From an uncultured Prevotellaceae bacterium (GTDB lineage: Bacteria; Bacteroidota; Bacteroidia; Bacteroidales; Bacteroidaceae), in the NCBI GenBank assembly GCA_900316355.1, contig ONCQ01000022.1, positions 1 through 39,063 on the forward strand: a stretch of DNA of 39,063 nucleotides, in the 5' to 3' direction. The notes under the pieces were generated by a model. The model was not told the DNA's origin, did not search any database, and saw nothing but the letters and a program-made list of their open reading frames with translations. Below, piece by piece: positions 32,454-39,063 of this stretch. How positions within the stretch are numbered: the stretch's first letter is position 1; every line of letters starts with the position of its first letter. A program made the translations under genes and the position numbers.

Positions 32454-33476
32454 TTATCGTTGTACTCTGCCGTTGGCATTACCGCCGGCCAGTGCCTCCA
32501 CTTCCTCTACGCTGACGAGGTTGAAGTCGCCGTTGATGGTGTGCTTCAGGGCGCTGGCAGCTACGGCGAACTCCAGGGCCTCGCCCTGTGTGGCCTTCGT
32601 CAGCAGGCCGTGGATCAAGCCGCCGGAGAAGCTGTCGCCACCACCCACACGGTCGATGATGGGGTCGATGTCGTAGCGCTTGCTCTGGTAGAACTCCTTG
32701 CCGTCGAAGATGAGGGCCTTCCAGCCGTTGTGCGTAGCCGAGAAGCTCTCGCGCAGCGTGGAGACGACATACTTGAAGCCGAACTCCTCGCGCATCTGGC
32801 GGAAGATGCCTTCGTAGCCGGCAGCGTCGGTCTTACCGCCCTCGACATCGGCGTCGGGCTTGAAGCCGAGGCAGAGCTCTGCATCCTCTTCGTTGCCGAT
32901 GCAGACATCTACATATTGCATCAGCGGGCGCATAATGCTGATGGCCTTCTCGCTCGTCCACAGCTTCTTGCGGAAGTTGAGGTCCACGCTGACGGTCACG
33001 CCGTGACGCTTCGCAGCCTCGCAGGCCAGACGCGTCAGCTCAGCAGCCTTGTCGCTGATGGCAGGCGTGATGCCGCTCCAGTGGAACCAGTCGGCACCCT
33101 CCATGATCTTGTCGAAGTCGAAGTCGGCGGGCACAGCCTCGGCGATGGCGCTGTGAGCGCGGTCGTAGATGACCTTCGAGGGGCGCATAGAGGCGCCCGT
33201 CTCAGCATAGTACAATCCCACACGGTCGCCGCCACGGGCGATGAAGCGGGTGTCCACGCCATAGCGGCGCATGGCATTCACGGCAATCTGGCCGATCTCA
33301 TGCTTGGGCAGCTTCGACACGAAGTAAGCCTCGTGGCCGTAGTTGGCCAGCGAGATAGCCACATTGGCTTCACCGCCGCCGGGGATGATACGGAAAGATT
33401 CACTCTGAATGAAACGGTCGTTGCCGTTGGGAGAAAGGCGAAGCATCAGTTCGCCAAGGGTTACAATCTTTGACAT
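32454..33476 (-). CDS. kdgK: 2-keto-3-deoxygluconate kinase (PfkB family)
   Basis: PfkB-type sugar kinase phosphorylating 2-keto-3-deoxygluconate, the last step of hexuronate degradation before the aldolase. The 340-residue protein starts MSKIVTLGELMLRLSP, shows the N-terminal PfkB signature GGGEANVAISLANYG and the C-terminal signature DRVGGGDSFSGGLI, whose Asp is the catalytic base. It has a strong promoter and sits upstream of eda, confirming the pathway. A sugar specificity other than KDG is possible for this family, but the pairing with eda makes KDG likely. Confidence 0.94.
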   Translation of the reverse strand: MSKIVTLGELMLRLSPNGNDRFIQSESFRIIPGGGEANVAISLANYGHEAYFVSKLPKHEIGQIAVNAMRRYGVDTRFIARGGDRVGLYYAETGASMRPSKVIYDRAHSAIAEAVPADFDFDKIMEGADWFHWSGITPAISDKAAELTRLACEAAKRHGVTVSVDLNFRKKLWTSEKAISIMRPLMQYVDVCIGNEEDAELCLGFKPDADVEGGKTDAAGYEGIFRQMREEFGFKYVVSTLRESFSATHNGWKALIFDGKEFYQSKRYDIDPIIDRVGGGDSFSGGLIHGLLTKATQGEALEFAVAASALKHTINGDFNLVSVEEVEALAGGNANGRVQR

Positions 33477-33510
33477 AGTATGATTTTACGATTGAACTAT
33501 TCACAGCGGG

Positions 33511-33541
33511 CAAAAGTACACAATTTGACCCGAATATCAAA
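33511..33541 (-). promoter_or_regulatory. Promoter of kdgK
   Basis: On minus: TTTG (33541-33538), 19 bp, TACTTTTG (33518-33511), a full consensus match, about 35 bp before the kdgK ATG. Confidence 0.8.
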
Positions 33542-33592
33542 AAGAATTGTCTAAAAAACGTTCGTTTTTCAACAAAAAGCCCTACCTTTGCA

Positions 33593-33600
33593 CACTGCGA
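33593..33600 (+). promoter_or_regulatory. Promoter of the NhaC-type antiporter
   Basis: TACCTTTG on plus, divergent from the kdgK promoter. The -33 position reads TTCG, so only the -7 box is good. The leader of about 85 nt contains a TTGTCCAAT-type repeat array. Confidence 0.55.
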
Positions 33601-33621
33601 GGGGCCCTCACAGCCCTAATC

Positions 33622-33690
33622 GTCAAATTGTAAATTGTCTAATCGTCCAATCAACGAGGTTGTCCAATTGTCCCATCAACAGGGTTATCC
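33622..33690. repeat. TTGTCCAATTGTC / CAATCAAC array before nhaC
   Basis: AATTGTAAATTGTC words followed by two copies of GTCCAAT..TCAAC(G/A)(A/G)GGTT. The array runs to within two bases of the chosen antiporter start; the longer reading frame from 33635 is repeat-encoded. Confidence 0.75.
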
Positions 33691-33691
33691 A

Positions 33692-34960
33692 ATGAAAGCG
33701 GGAATGCTTGCACTAAGTCCTATTGCGGTGTTTCTGGTCGTGTATGTCGCGGCCAGCATCATTGCCGGCGACTTCTACAAGGTGCCCATCAGCGTGGCTT
33801 TCCTGCTGACCAGCATCTATGCCATCGCCATCACGCGGGGTGATTCCCTACGCCAGCGCATCACCCTCTTCTCGCAGGGTGCCGGCCAACCAGACATCCT
33901 GCTGATGATATGGATCTTCATCCTTGCCGGTGCCTTTGCTGCCTCGGCAAAGACCATGGGAGCTATCGATGCTACGGTTCAACTATCGCTTCAACTGCTG
34001 CCCGATAACTTACTGTTAGCCGGACTATTCCTCTCAGCATGTTTTATCTCCCTGAGCATCGGCACAAGCGTCGGCACCGTGGTGGCTTTGGTGCCGATAG
34101 CCGCCGGCATCGCCGATGCCACCACGGCCTCCGTGCCCATGGTCGTGGGCGTTGTCGTGGGCGGCGCCTTCTTCGGCGACAACCTCAGCTTCATCTCCGA
34201 CACCACCATCATGGCCACGCGCACACAGGGGTGCCGCATGAGCGACAAGTTCCGCGTGAACTCGCGCATCGTCACGCCTGCTGCCATACTCGTACTCTTG
34301 CTATATATCGTGATGGGCACCCGGATGCACTCCCCGCAGGTAACGGAAGCCGTGGATGTGATGAAGGTATTGCCGTATGTCGTCGTCCTCGTCACGGCCA
34401 TCGCCGGGCTGGATGTGATGCTGGTGCTGGTCACCGGCCTGCTCCTGAGCGGCATCATCGGCATCGCCTACGGCAGCTACGACCTCTTCGGCTGGTTCGG
34501 GGCCATGGGCGAAGGTATCCTGGGCATGGGCGAGCTGATCATCGTGACGATGCTTGCGGGCGGACTCATGGCCCTCATCCGCCATGGCGGAGGGCTGGCA
34601 TTCATCATCCGGCTGCTGACACGCCGCGTGCACAGCTCCCGCGGTGCCGAGCTCACCATCGGCAGCCTCGTGATGCTCACCAATTTCTGCACGGCCAACA
34701 ACACCGTTGCCATCCTCACCGTGGGCCCCATCGCCCGCGAGATTGCCGAGCGCTTCGGCGTGGACCCCCGCAAGAGCGCCAGCCTGCTCGACACCTTCTC
34801 CTGTCTGGCGCAGGCCATCATCCCCTATGGCGCGCAGCTCCTCATGGCCGCCTCGCTGGCAGCCCTCAGCCCCGTAGAGATCATACCTTATTTATATTAC
34901 CCCTTCTGCATGGGCCTCTTCGCCATAGCAGCCATCCTCTTCCGTCGCCCCAAATTGTAA
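33692..34960 (+). CDS. NhaC-family Na+/H+ antiporter
   Basis: A 422-residue inner-membrane antiporter with about eleven to twelve predicted helices. The chosen ATG at 33692 begins MKAGMLALSPIAVFLVVY, straight into the first helix; 19 upstream codons of the longer frame are repeat sequence. NhaC marks include SIGTSVGTVVALVPIAAGIA, GGAFFGDNLSFISDTTI (a conserved acidic ion-binding segment) and TNFCTANNTVAI. The likely role is sodium or small-ion exchange for pH or salt balance, though some relatives move organic acids. Divergent from kdgK. Confidence 0.9.
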   Translation: MKAGMLALSPIAVFLVVYVAASIIAGDFYKVPISVAFLLTSIYAIAITRGDSLRQRITLFSQGAGQPDILLMIWIFILAGAFAASAKTMGAIDATVQLSLQLLPDNLLLAGLFLSACFISLSIGTSVGTVVALVPIAAGIADATTASVPMVVGVVVGGAFFGDNLSFISDTTIMATRTQGCRMSDKFRVNSRIVTPAAILVLLLYIVMGTRMHSPQVTEAVDVMKVLPYVVVLVTAIAGLDVMLVLVTGLLLSGIIGIAYGSYDLFGWFGAMGEGILGMGELIIVTMLAGGLMALIRHGGGLAFIIRLLTRRVHSSRGAELTIGSLVMLTNFCTANNTVAILTVGPIAREIAERFGVDPRKSASLLDTFSCLAQAIIPYGAQLLMAASLAALSPVEIIPYLYYPFCMGLFAIAAILFRRPKL

Positions 34961-34964
34961 AATG

Positions 34965-35037
34965 TCCATATAATTGTCAAATTGTAAATTGTCTAATTGT
35001 CCCATAATCGTCCAATTGTAAATTGTCCAATTGTCAA
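34965..35037. repeat. AATTGTCAAATTGTAAATTGTC array before rsmG
   Basis: Repeated words of AATTGTAAATTGTCCAATTGTC type fill the gap between the antiporter and rsmG. The rsmG ATG is formed by the last word (GTCAAATG). Confidence 0.85.
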
Positions 35038-35814
35038 ATGATCATAGCCCATTACTTCCCCACCCTCACCCCCGAGCAGCGCGAGCGCTTTGCAGCCCTC
35101 GACGCCCTCTACCACGACTGGAATGCCAAGATCAATGTCATCTCGCGCAAGGACATCGACAACCTCTATGAGCACCATGTCCTCCACTCGCTGGGCATCG
35201 CCGAAATCATCAACTTCCGCCCCGGCACACGCATCATGGACCTCGGCACCGGCGGCGGCTTCCCCGGCATACCCCTGGCCATCATGTTCCCCGAGGCGCA
35301 GTTCCATCTGGTCGATAGCATCGGCAAGAAGATACGCGTCTGCAACGAGGTCATCGCCGCCCTCGGCCTCACCAATGTCACCACCCAGCACGCCCGCGCC
35401 GAGGAAGTGCGCTACGTCCCCAATCCCAAGAAGCTGAAGAAACACGGCACTCCCGCCCCCGCTCCCGCGCCAATGACAGCTGCCCCCCATCCCTCTGCAT
35501 CGCCTTTGGCGATGGCGGGCGGCGATTCCGTCGCCGTCGCCCCATCCTCCCTCCTTCAGCCCGCCCGCTTCGACTTCGTCGTCAGCCGCGCTGTGATGCC
35601 CCTGGCCGACCTCGTGAAGATTGCGCGCCCGCATATCGCACAGAACCCGAACGCCGCCAACGCCCTCCCCAACGGCCTCATCGCCCTCAAGGGCGGCGAG
35701 CTGGAGCATGAGGCTGCCGCCGTGAAGGGCGAGAAGCTCATCACACCCCTCTCCGACTACTTCTCCGAAGAATACTTCGAAACAAAGAAAGTCGTGTATG
35801 TTCAACTCAGTTGA
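35038..35814 (+). CDS. rsmG: 16S rRNA m7G527 methyltransferase RsmG
   Basis: SAM-dependent methyltransferase acting on G527 of 16S rRNA. ATG at 35038 gives MIIAHYFPTLTPEQ; upstream codons are repeat. Family marks: WNAKINVISRKD, the SAM loop MDLGTGGGFPGIPLAI (67-82), LVDSIGKKIR, and FVVSRAV. At 258 residues it exceeds the usual 205-215 because about residues 127-175 (PNPKKLKKHG...SSLLQPA), rich in Ala and Pro, intervene between the AEEVRY strand and FDFVVSRAV. The insert DNA contains a perfect hairpin at 35498-35514 and looks like the GC-rich repeats around it. Confidence 0.95.
   Translation: MIIAHYFPTLTPEQRERFAALDALYHDWNAKINVISRKDIDNLYEHHVLHSLGIAEIINFRPGTRIMDLGTGGGFPGIPLAIMFPEAQFHLVDSIGKKIRVCNEVIAALGLTNVTTQHARAEEVRYVPNPKKLKKHGTPAPAPAPMTAAPHPSASPLAMAGGDSVAVAPSSLLQPARFDFVVSRAVMPLADLVKIARPHIAQNPNAANALPNGLIALKGGELEHEAAAVKGEKLITPLSDYFSEEYFETKKVVYVQLS
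35498..35514. repeat. Hairpin inside the rsmG insertion
   Basis: CATCGCC-TTT-GGCGATG, a perfect 7-bp stem, followed at 35520-35543 by a weaker GGCGA/TCGCC inverted repeat. Both lie within the non-conserved segment of rsmG. Confidence 0.7.
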
Positions 35815-36031
35815 AGAGTTTAAGAGTTCAAGAAGTGGCCCCCTCTAAATCTCCCCGAGGGGAGACTTGGGGAATGGTTCAAGAGTTTAAGAGTTCAAGG
35901 TAATTTTTATTCATCATTCGTCATTCTTCATTCGTCATTTTTAACTTTTCACTTTTTTATTCGTTATTCATCATTCACCCCCCCTCTTCATTCCCTACGC
36001 TCCCCTTTAGGGGGCTCGGGGGCTTTCCAAT
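35815..36031. repeat. Mosaic of four repeat families
   Basis: The gap between rsmG and the MBL gene is built of GTTCAAGAGTTTAAGAG words (35810-35835 and 35877-35900), a CCCCGAGGGG palindromic element (35838-35872), TTCATCATTCGTCATTC words (35910-35970) and an inverted copy of the TACGCTCCCCTTTAGGGGGC element (35995-36025), which ends six bases before the next ATG. Confidence 0.85.
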
Positions 36032-36676
36032 ATGATCATCAAATCCTTCCCCGTCAATCCCCTCAGCGAGAACTGCTACGTCGTCAGCGACGACACCCGC
36101 GAGGCCGTCATCATCGACTGCGGCGCCTACTACGACGATGAAAAAGCCATGATCGCCAAGTACATCCGAGACAACGACCTCAAGCCCGTAGCCCATCTGC
36201 TCACCCACGCCCATTTCGACCACTTCTGGGGCGCCGACTACATTGCCGAGCTCTACGGCCTGCCGCCCCGTTGTCCGCAGCCCGACCGTCCCCTCTACGA
36301 CGACGTCGATGAACAAGTCCGCAGCATCCTCCACCACTCTATCCGCTGTGCCAACCCTCCCGCCGGCGAGGACATCACCCCCGAGAGCGTCATCCCCTTC
36401 GGCAGCCACCGTCTCACCGTCATCCCCTGCCCCGGCCACACCCCCGGTGGCGTCTGCTACTACTGCGAAGAAGAAAAAGTCCTCTTCTCCGGCGACAGCC
36501 TCTTCCAGAACAGCATCGGCCGCACCGACTTCCCCGGCGGCAACCTCTGGACACTCATCGACGCCCTCAAGGCCCTCATCAAGACCCTCCCCCCCGACAC
36601 CACCGTCTATCCCGGCCACGGCCTCAAGACCACCATCGACGCCGAGCACCACCACAACCCCTATCTCTTCGGGTAA
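36032..36676 (+). CDS. MBL-fold metallo-hydrolase (GloB/YcbL-like)
   Basis: A 214-residue cytosolic metallo-beta-lactamase-fold hydrolase. The metal motif THAHFDH is at 58-64; further ligands are the His of PCPGHTPGG, Asp of FSGDSLF and His of VYPGHG. Length and GRTDFPGG match the YcbL / glyoxalase-II-like group, which hydrolyses thioesters such as S-lactoylglutathione or related substrates; the natural substrate is not certain. ATG at 36032 is immediately preceded by an inverted repeat element and lacks a ribosome site. A GC hairpin follows the gene. Confidence 0.92.
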   Translation: MIIKSFPVNPLSENCYVVSDDTREAVIIDCGAYYDDEKAMIAKYIRDNDLKPVAHLLTHAHFDHFWGADYIAELYGLPPRCPQPDRPLYDDVDEQVRSILHHSIRCANPPAGEDITPESVIPFGSHRLTVIPCPGHTPGGVCYYCEEEKVLFSGDSLFQNSIGRTDFPGGNLWTLIDALKALIKTLPPDTTVYPGHGLKTTIDAEHHHNPYLFG

Positions 36677-36685
36677 CCAACAACA

Positions 36686-36717
36686 AGAACCCCGCCGTCA
36701 GCTGACAGCGGGGTTCT
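36686..36717 (+). terminator. Terminator after the MBL gene
   Basis: AGAACCCCGC (36686-36695) and GCGGGGTTCT (36708-36717) are exact complements with a 12-nt loop, followed by a C/T-rich run. Confidence 0.75.
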
Positions 36718-36774
36718 CCCTTACTCTCTCTTCCCTCTCTGTTCCCCCTCTCTTCCCCCTCTCTCTTCCCCTCT

Positions 36775-36845
36775 CCCCTCCCTCACGGGAGGGGTCAGGG
36801 GTGGGTCCTTAGGGGTCGGGGGAGGGTCTTCTGGGGTGGGTCCTT
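36775..36845 (+). repeat. 34-bp GC palindromic element, copy 3, with partial tail copies
   Basis: CCCCTCCC (36775-36782), TCAC, GGGAGGGG (36787-36794), TCAGGGGTGGGTCC, nearly identical to the copy in hisIE. The tail word GGGTGGGTCCTTAGGG recurs at about 36834-36848 and reaches the stop codon of the HU-like gene. Confidence 0.8.
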
Positions 36846-37362
36846 AGGGCTCTGGTGTGGGCTCTTCCTCCTCACTCCAGTCCGCACTCTGCTCACCCTT
36901 CTTCTGGGCACGAAGGGCAGCAGCCTGGGCAGCACGTGTGATGGTAACATCGAACGTGGCACCGGAGAGCTTGTCCTTGAGACGCTTGCTCTGTGTGAAG
37001 TTCACGTTCAGCCCCTTGATATTGGCGGCGGAGAACATCTCGGCTGCCGTCTTGGGGTTGCCGTCCTTGTCCATACCGGCCAGTGTGCCTTCGCTGCTGA
37101 TGGAAGTCTTGATGACACCCAGATTACCCAGATGCACATTGTTACCTTCCTGCAGGGCCTCGGCGATGCAGTCCGTGAGATCCACCAGGATGCCCTGTAT
37201 GCTGCCGCTGGAGAACGGCGAGCCGTGCTCTACGATGTGGTCAGCCATCTCGGGCAGGGTGATGGTCTTCTGATGTTGGATGGTGGCGTAAGCCTTCACC
37301 GGCTCTTCAGGATGAGCGGGATTGGTGCGTTCACAAACGCTGTACTTAATACTTTCACGCAT
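36844..37362 (-). CDS. HU-like DNA-binding protein (Bacteroidetes histone-like family)
   Basis: A 172-residue member of the HU-related family (TIGR01201 type) common in Bacteroidales. An N-terminal extension (MRESIKYSVCERTNP...KAYATIQHQKTITL) precedes the HU-like core with VLDLTDCIAEALQEGNNVHLGNLG-like features (here VDLTDCIAEAL, GNNVHLGNLGVIKTSI); the C-terminus becomes Ala-rich, then acidic (SEEEEPTPEP). The last codons coincide with the edge of a GC repeat array. Likely a nucleoid or accessory DNA-binding protein. Single gene with its own promoter and a leader of about 115 nt. Confidence 0.9.
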   Translation of the reverse strand: MRESIKYSVCERTNPAHPEEPVKAYATIQHQKTITLPEMADHIVEHGSPFSSGSIQGILVDLTDCIAEALQEGNNVHLGNLGVIKTSISSEGTLAGMDKDGNPKTAAEMFSAANIKGLNVNFTQSKRLKDKLSGATFDVTITRAAQAAALRAQKKGEQSADWSEEEEPTPEP

Positions 37363-37481
37363 GGTAAAAAAAGATTTAAGGTTAATGAAATTTGTTTGTT
37401 TTTCTCGTGAGTCCTTCGAGCGATTTCAAGGCCCCCGCTGGCGCCTCTGCGAGAACGATGTATCACTCTCATTTCTCACTG

Positions 37482-37513
37482 CAAAGGTAGTGAAAATCTG
37501 CGATATACCCAAA
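37482..37513 (-). promoter_or_regulatory. Promoter of the HU-like gene
   Basis: On minus: TTTG (37513-37510), 20 bp, TACCTTTG (37489-37482), a perfect match. The start codon is at 37362, so the leader is about 115 nt long. Confidence 0.8.
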
Positions 37514-37563
37514 CATTTCACCCACTTTTTTCACCCCTCCCCGCACTTTTTTTAATGCGCATT

Positions 37564-37849
37564 TTATCCGCTCGTACGAGACGCCGGAATGTCCTTGCGC
37601 ACCTTCTCAATCACCTCGGCATGCGCCTCCAGCAACACCAAAGGCAGAAGCCACGAACATGAGATTATTAGACCTTTGAATCATCGTCCCAGCCTTCATC
37701 AGATGGACGTCTGGCCCCATCTTCTCATCATGACGGCTCAACAGGCTGTTCCGTTGAGCGATTAGTCTCCACTTCATCATCCAACAGACGCGGCATAAAT
37801 CTGTAGGATGCATAAGATTTCGTAGGAGGTGAACATCTACGGCGTGCAA
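37564..37849 (-). pseudogene. Possible frameshifted gene remnant
   Basis: Between the HU-like promoter and the ATPase no intact gene is clear. A minus frame at 37607-37849 (…DEKMGPDVHLMKAG...SNNLMFVAS) and a second frame ending at 37564 (LVLLEAHAEVIEKVRKDIPA) both look protein-like and meet near 37635, as if one reading frame had shifted. I recognise no family, so this may also be chance. Confidence 0.22.
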
Positions 37850-37855
37850 GCGATC

Positions 37856-38966
37856 TTATAAGAAAGGTGTCATGTAAACTGGAAGCAGAAGAGTTTCTTC
37901 ATCCTTATTCAAATCCTTTGTGTAAATCAGATACCGCCGTTCGACTATGCGTGAAAACTTCTGGCAGAATACATCGAGAGATTTGTGAGACCTGTAACCA
38001 GAAGATTTGACCTCGATTGGATGAAGCTTTGCGCCTCGTGAGAGAAGGAAATCAATCTCATAATTGTGATTCTCGTCTTTGGGCCATGTGTAGTAGAACA
38101 GCTTGTTTCCTGAAGTAGCCAGCATTTGTGCAATGATATTCTCATAGACATAGCCCAGATTGGTACTCAGTTTGTCATTCAGCAGTTTCTGGTAAATGAC
38201 GTTCTCTGTATGGTCTTTGTCCCAAAATGCAAGTGTTACGAACAGGCCGGTGTCAGCACAGAATATCTTAAACTTTGAACTGCCTTTGGTCAGCGACATG
38301 CCTACGTTTGGGTCATTAGAATGATAGGAGAAGAGTGTCGTCTTGCTGTCTTCAAGGTCTTTCAGTAATTCCCGCAGTTTGCTGTCATCGACATCGCCTA
38401 GCACAGCGTATGGTTTATAGCGGTTGTTTGTTTGGCTGAGTTGTGACGGGATTTCCATAAAGAGCGTTTCCAGACGACCTGTCTCGTCAAGTTTCTGAAA
38501 ATCGTCTTGATAAACTTTAATGATGCCGCGCTTAGCATGATCTACCATACTGAAATTGTTGGTTTCAATATATGCATTCACGGCTTGGGGCATACCTCCA
38601 ACAAGCATGTACAATCTGAAATCACGCATCTTGTCGCGATGAGCTCTGTCAAGCGGGAGTCGCTTTTCATAGAAAGTGCGAAGCAAAGGCACTGTTGCCT
38701 CGTCTCCCAACGCCCATCTGAATTCCTCATAATCCATCGGGTAAAGAGTGACGCGCTCCTCCTCACTTGGAATCGTGATGTTCTTCGTGTTCTTTTTTAT
38801 GCTGATGAGAGAACCTGTTTCAATATAATCGTAACGACCGTCCTTAACGAGGTATTTTATTGCTTGCCTGGCAAGGGGGCATTTCTGCACCTCATCGAAA
38901 ATAATGACAGACTTTCGCTCTTTCAATACTACGTTATACAGAGCTTGCAGCTGAAGAAAGATATAA
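37856..38966 (-). pseudogene. AAA/DUF4143 ATPase, 5'-truncated by an insertion sequence
   Basis: The C-terminal about 370 residues of an AAA_14/DUF4143 ATPase, a family of unclear cell role. Visible: Walker B VIIFDEVQKCPLARQAIKYL, the ETGSLISI sensor-like segment, the long DUF4143 middle, and the C-terminal restriction-endonuclease-like motif EIDFLLSRG...HPIEVKSSG. The upstream part with Walker A is absent: at about 38966 the sequence changes abruptly to the end of an insertion sequence. A frame starting at 39037 (MGKSGLCFLKK) is a chance fusion reading out of the element. The missing 5' part may lie beyond the element, outside the window. Confidence 0.85.
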
Positions 38967-39063
38967 GAGGTCGTGTCAAAAGTAACAGACACGGCCTCTT
39001 TTAGTTTTTTTAAGAAACAAAGCCCCGACTTTCCCAAGCCAGGGCTTTGTCATGTCCCAGATT
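38966..39063 (-). mobile_element. End of an insertion sequence (IS1182-like?)
   Basis: The end begins GAGGTCGTGTCAAAAGT (from 38967), similar to the GAGGcxGTxTCAAAA terminal repeats of IS1182-type elements. AGAGGTCGTGTC (38966-38977) also pairs with GACACGGCCTCT (38988-38999). Inside, CAAAGCCC/GGGCTTTG (39018-39049) forms a minus-strand terminator that would follow a transposase gene located to the right of the window. Family assignment is tentative. Confidence 0.6.
39018..39049 (-). terminator. Terminator inside the insertion sequence
   Basis: CAAAGCCC (39018-39025) and GGGCTTTG (39042-39049) pair around a 16-nt loop; on the minus strand the stem is followed by TTTCTT. Confidence 0.6.

Noticed and set aside
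32433-33473. 346-codon plus-strand frame opposite kdgK
   Set aside because: It is the complement of a conserved GC-rich PfkB gene, has no promoter and no recognisable domain; long antisense frames are expected from the codon bias here.
36243-36812. 189-codon plus-strand frame overlapping the MBL gene
   Set aside because: Ser/Pro/Thr-rich shadow frame of the GC-rich MBL gene running on into repeats.

Overview
The window looks like a chromosomal segment of a Bacteroidales bacterium, probably Prevotellaceae-like. The evidence is the repeated sigma-ABfr promoter pattern (TTTG, about 19-20 bp, TAnnTTTG), weak or absent Shine-Dalgarno sequences, BACON and BspA-like surface proteins, a Bacteroidetes HU-like protein, and C-terminal tails of the type '(L)xGxxV...KG(I/V)xIxxGKK' on secreted proteins. 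I cannot name the species.

Layout. Bases 1-5.2 kb are AT-richer and accessory. They hold a terminator, a possible short leader ORF, a 903-residue secreted BspA-like leucine-rich-repeat protein with a Big_2 domain, two near-duplicate cohesin-like domains and a dockerin-like domain, a translationally coupled DUF3791-type small gene pair, a 600-bp stretch full of palindromes, and an unrecognised 50-aa/173-aa gene pair. From 5.38 kb the sequence becomes GC-rich and housekeeping: hisH-hisA-hisF-hisIE, an FtsE-like ATPase, lysC, lysA, a membrane GT2 glycosyltransferase and dedA, all on the plus strand. A minus-strand operon ribE-glnS-TPR meets it head to head at 13.95 kb. A 958-aa secreted protein with alternating beta-sandwich repeats and a YjjG-like HAD phosphatase follow on plus. 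A long minus-strand block (33.5 to 21.9 kb) carries kdgK, a four-helix-bundle protein, a KDPG-aldolase, a DUF3298-like lipoprotein, a C10 protease, an HD hydrolase, lptD, a BACON lipoprotein and a GH51 arabinofuranosidase. An NhaC-type antiporter, rsmG and an MBL-fold hydrolase are on plus, and an HU-like protein on minus. The right edge is an AAA/DUF4143 ATPase whose 5' part, including Walker A, is cut off by the end of an insertion sequence.

The most unusual theme is a set of dispersed short repeats. Several are GC-rich palindromes, others AT-rich tandem words. They fill intergenic gaps and also appear in frame inside conserved genes: hisH, hisIE, glnS and rsmG have repeat-like insertions at loop positions, hisA has a repeat-encoded C-terminal tail, and start codons of hisA, nhaC and rsmG lie in or directly beside repeat arrays. 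One 34-bp element occurs three times, nearly identical, once inside hisIE. This resembles in outcome the Rickettsia palindromic elements, but in a Bacteroidales genome.

How genes work together: the his and lys genes give histidine and lysine/diaminopimelate synthesis; kdgK and the aldolase form the lower part of uronate/ketodeoxygluconate catabolism; LptD, the BACON lipoprotein, GH51, the C10 protease, the DUF3298-like lipoprotein and the two large secreted proteins point to an envelope and extracellular polysaccharide/protein-degrading lifestyle.
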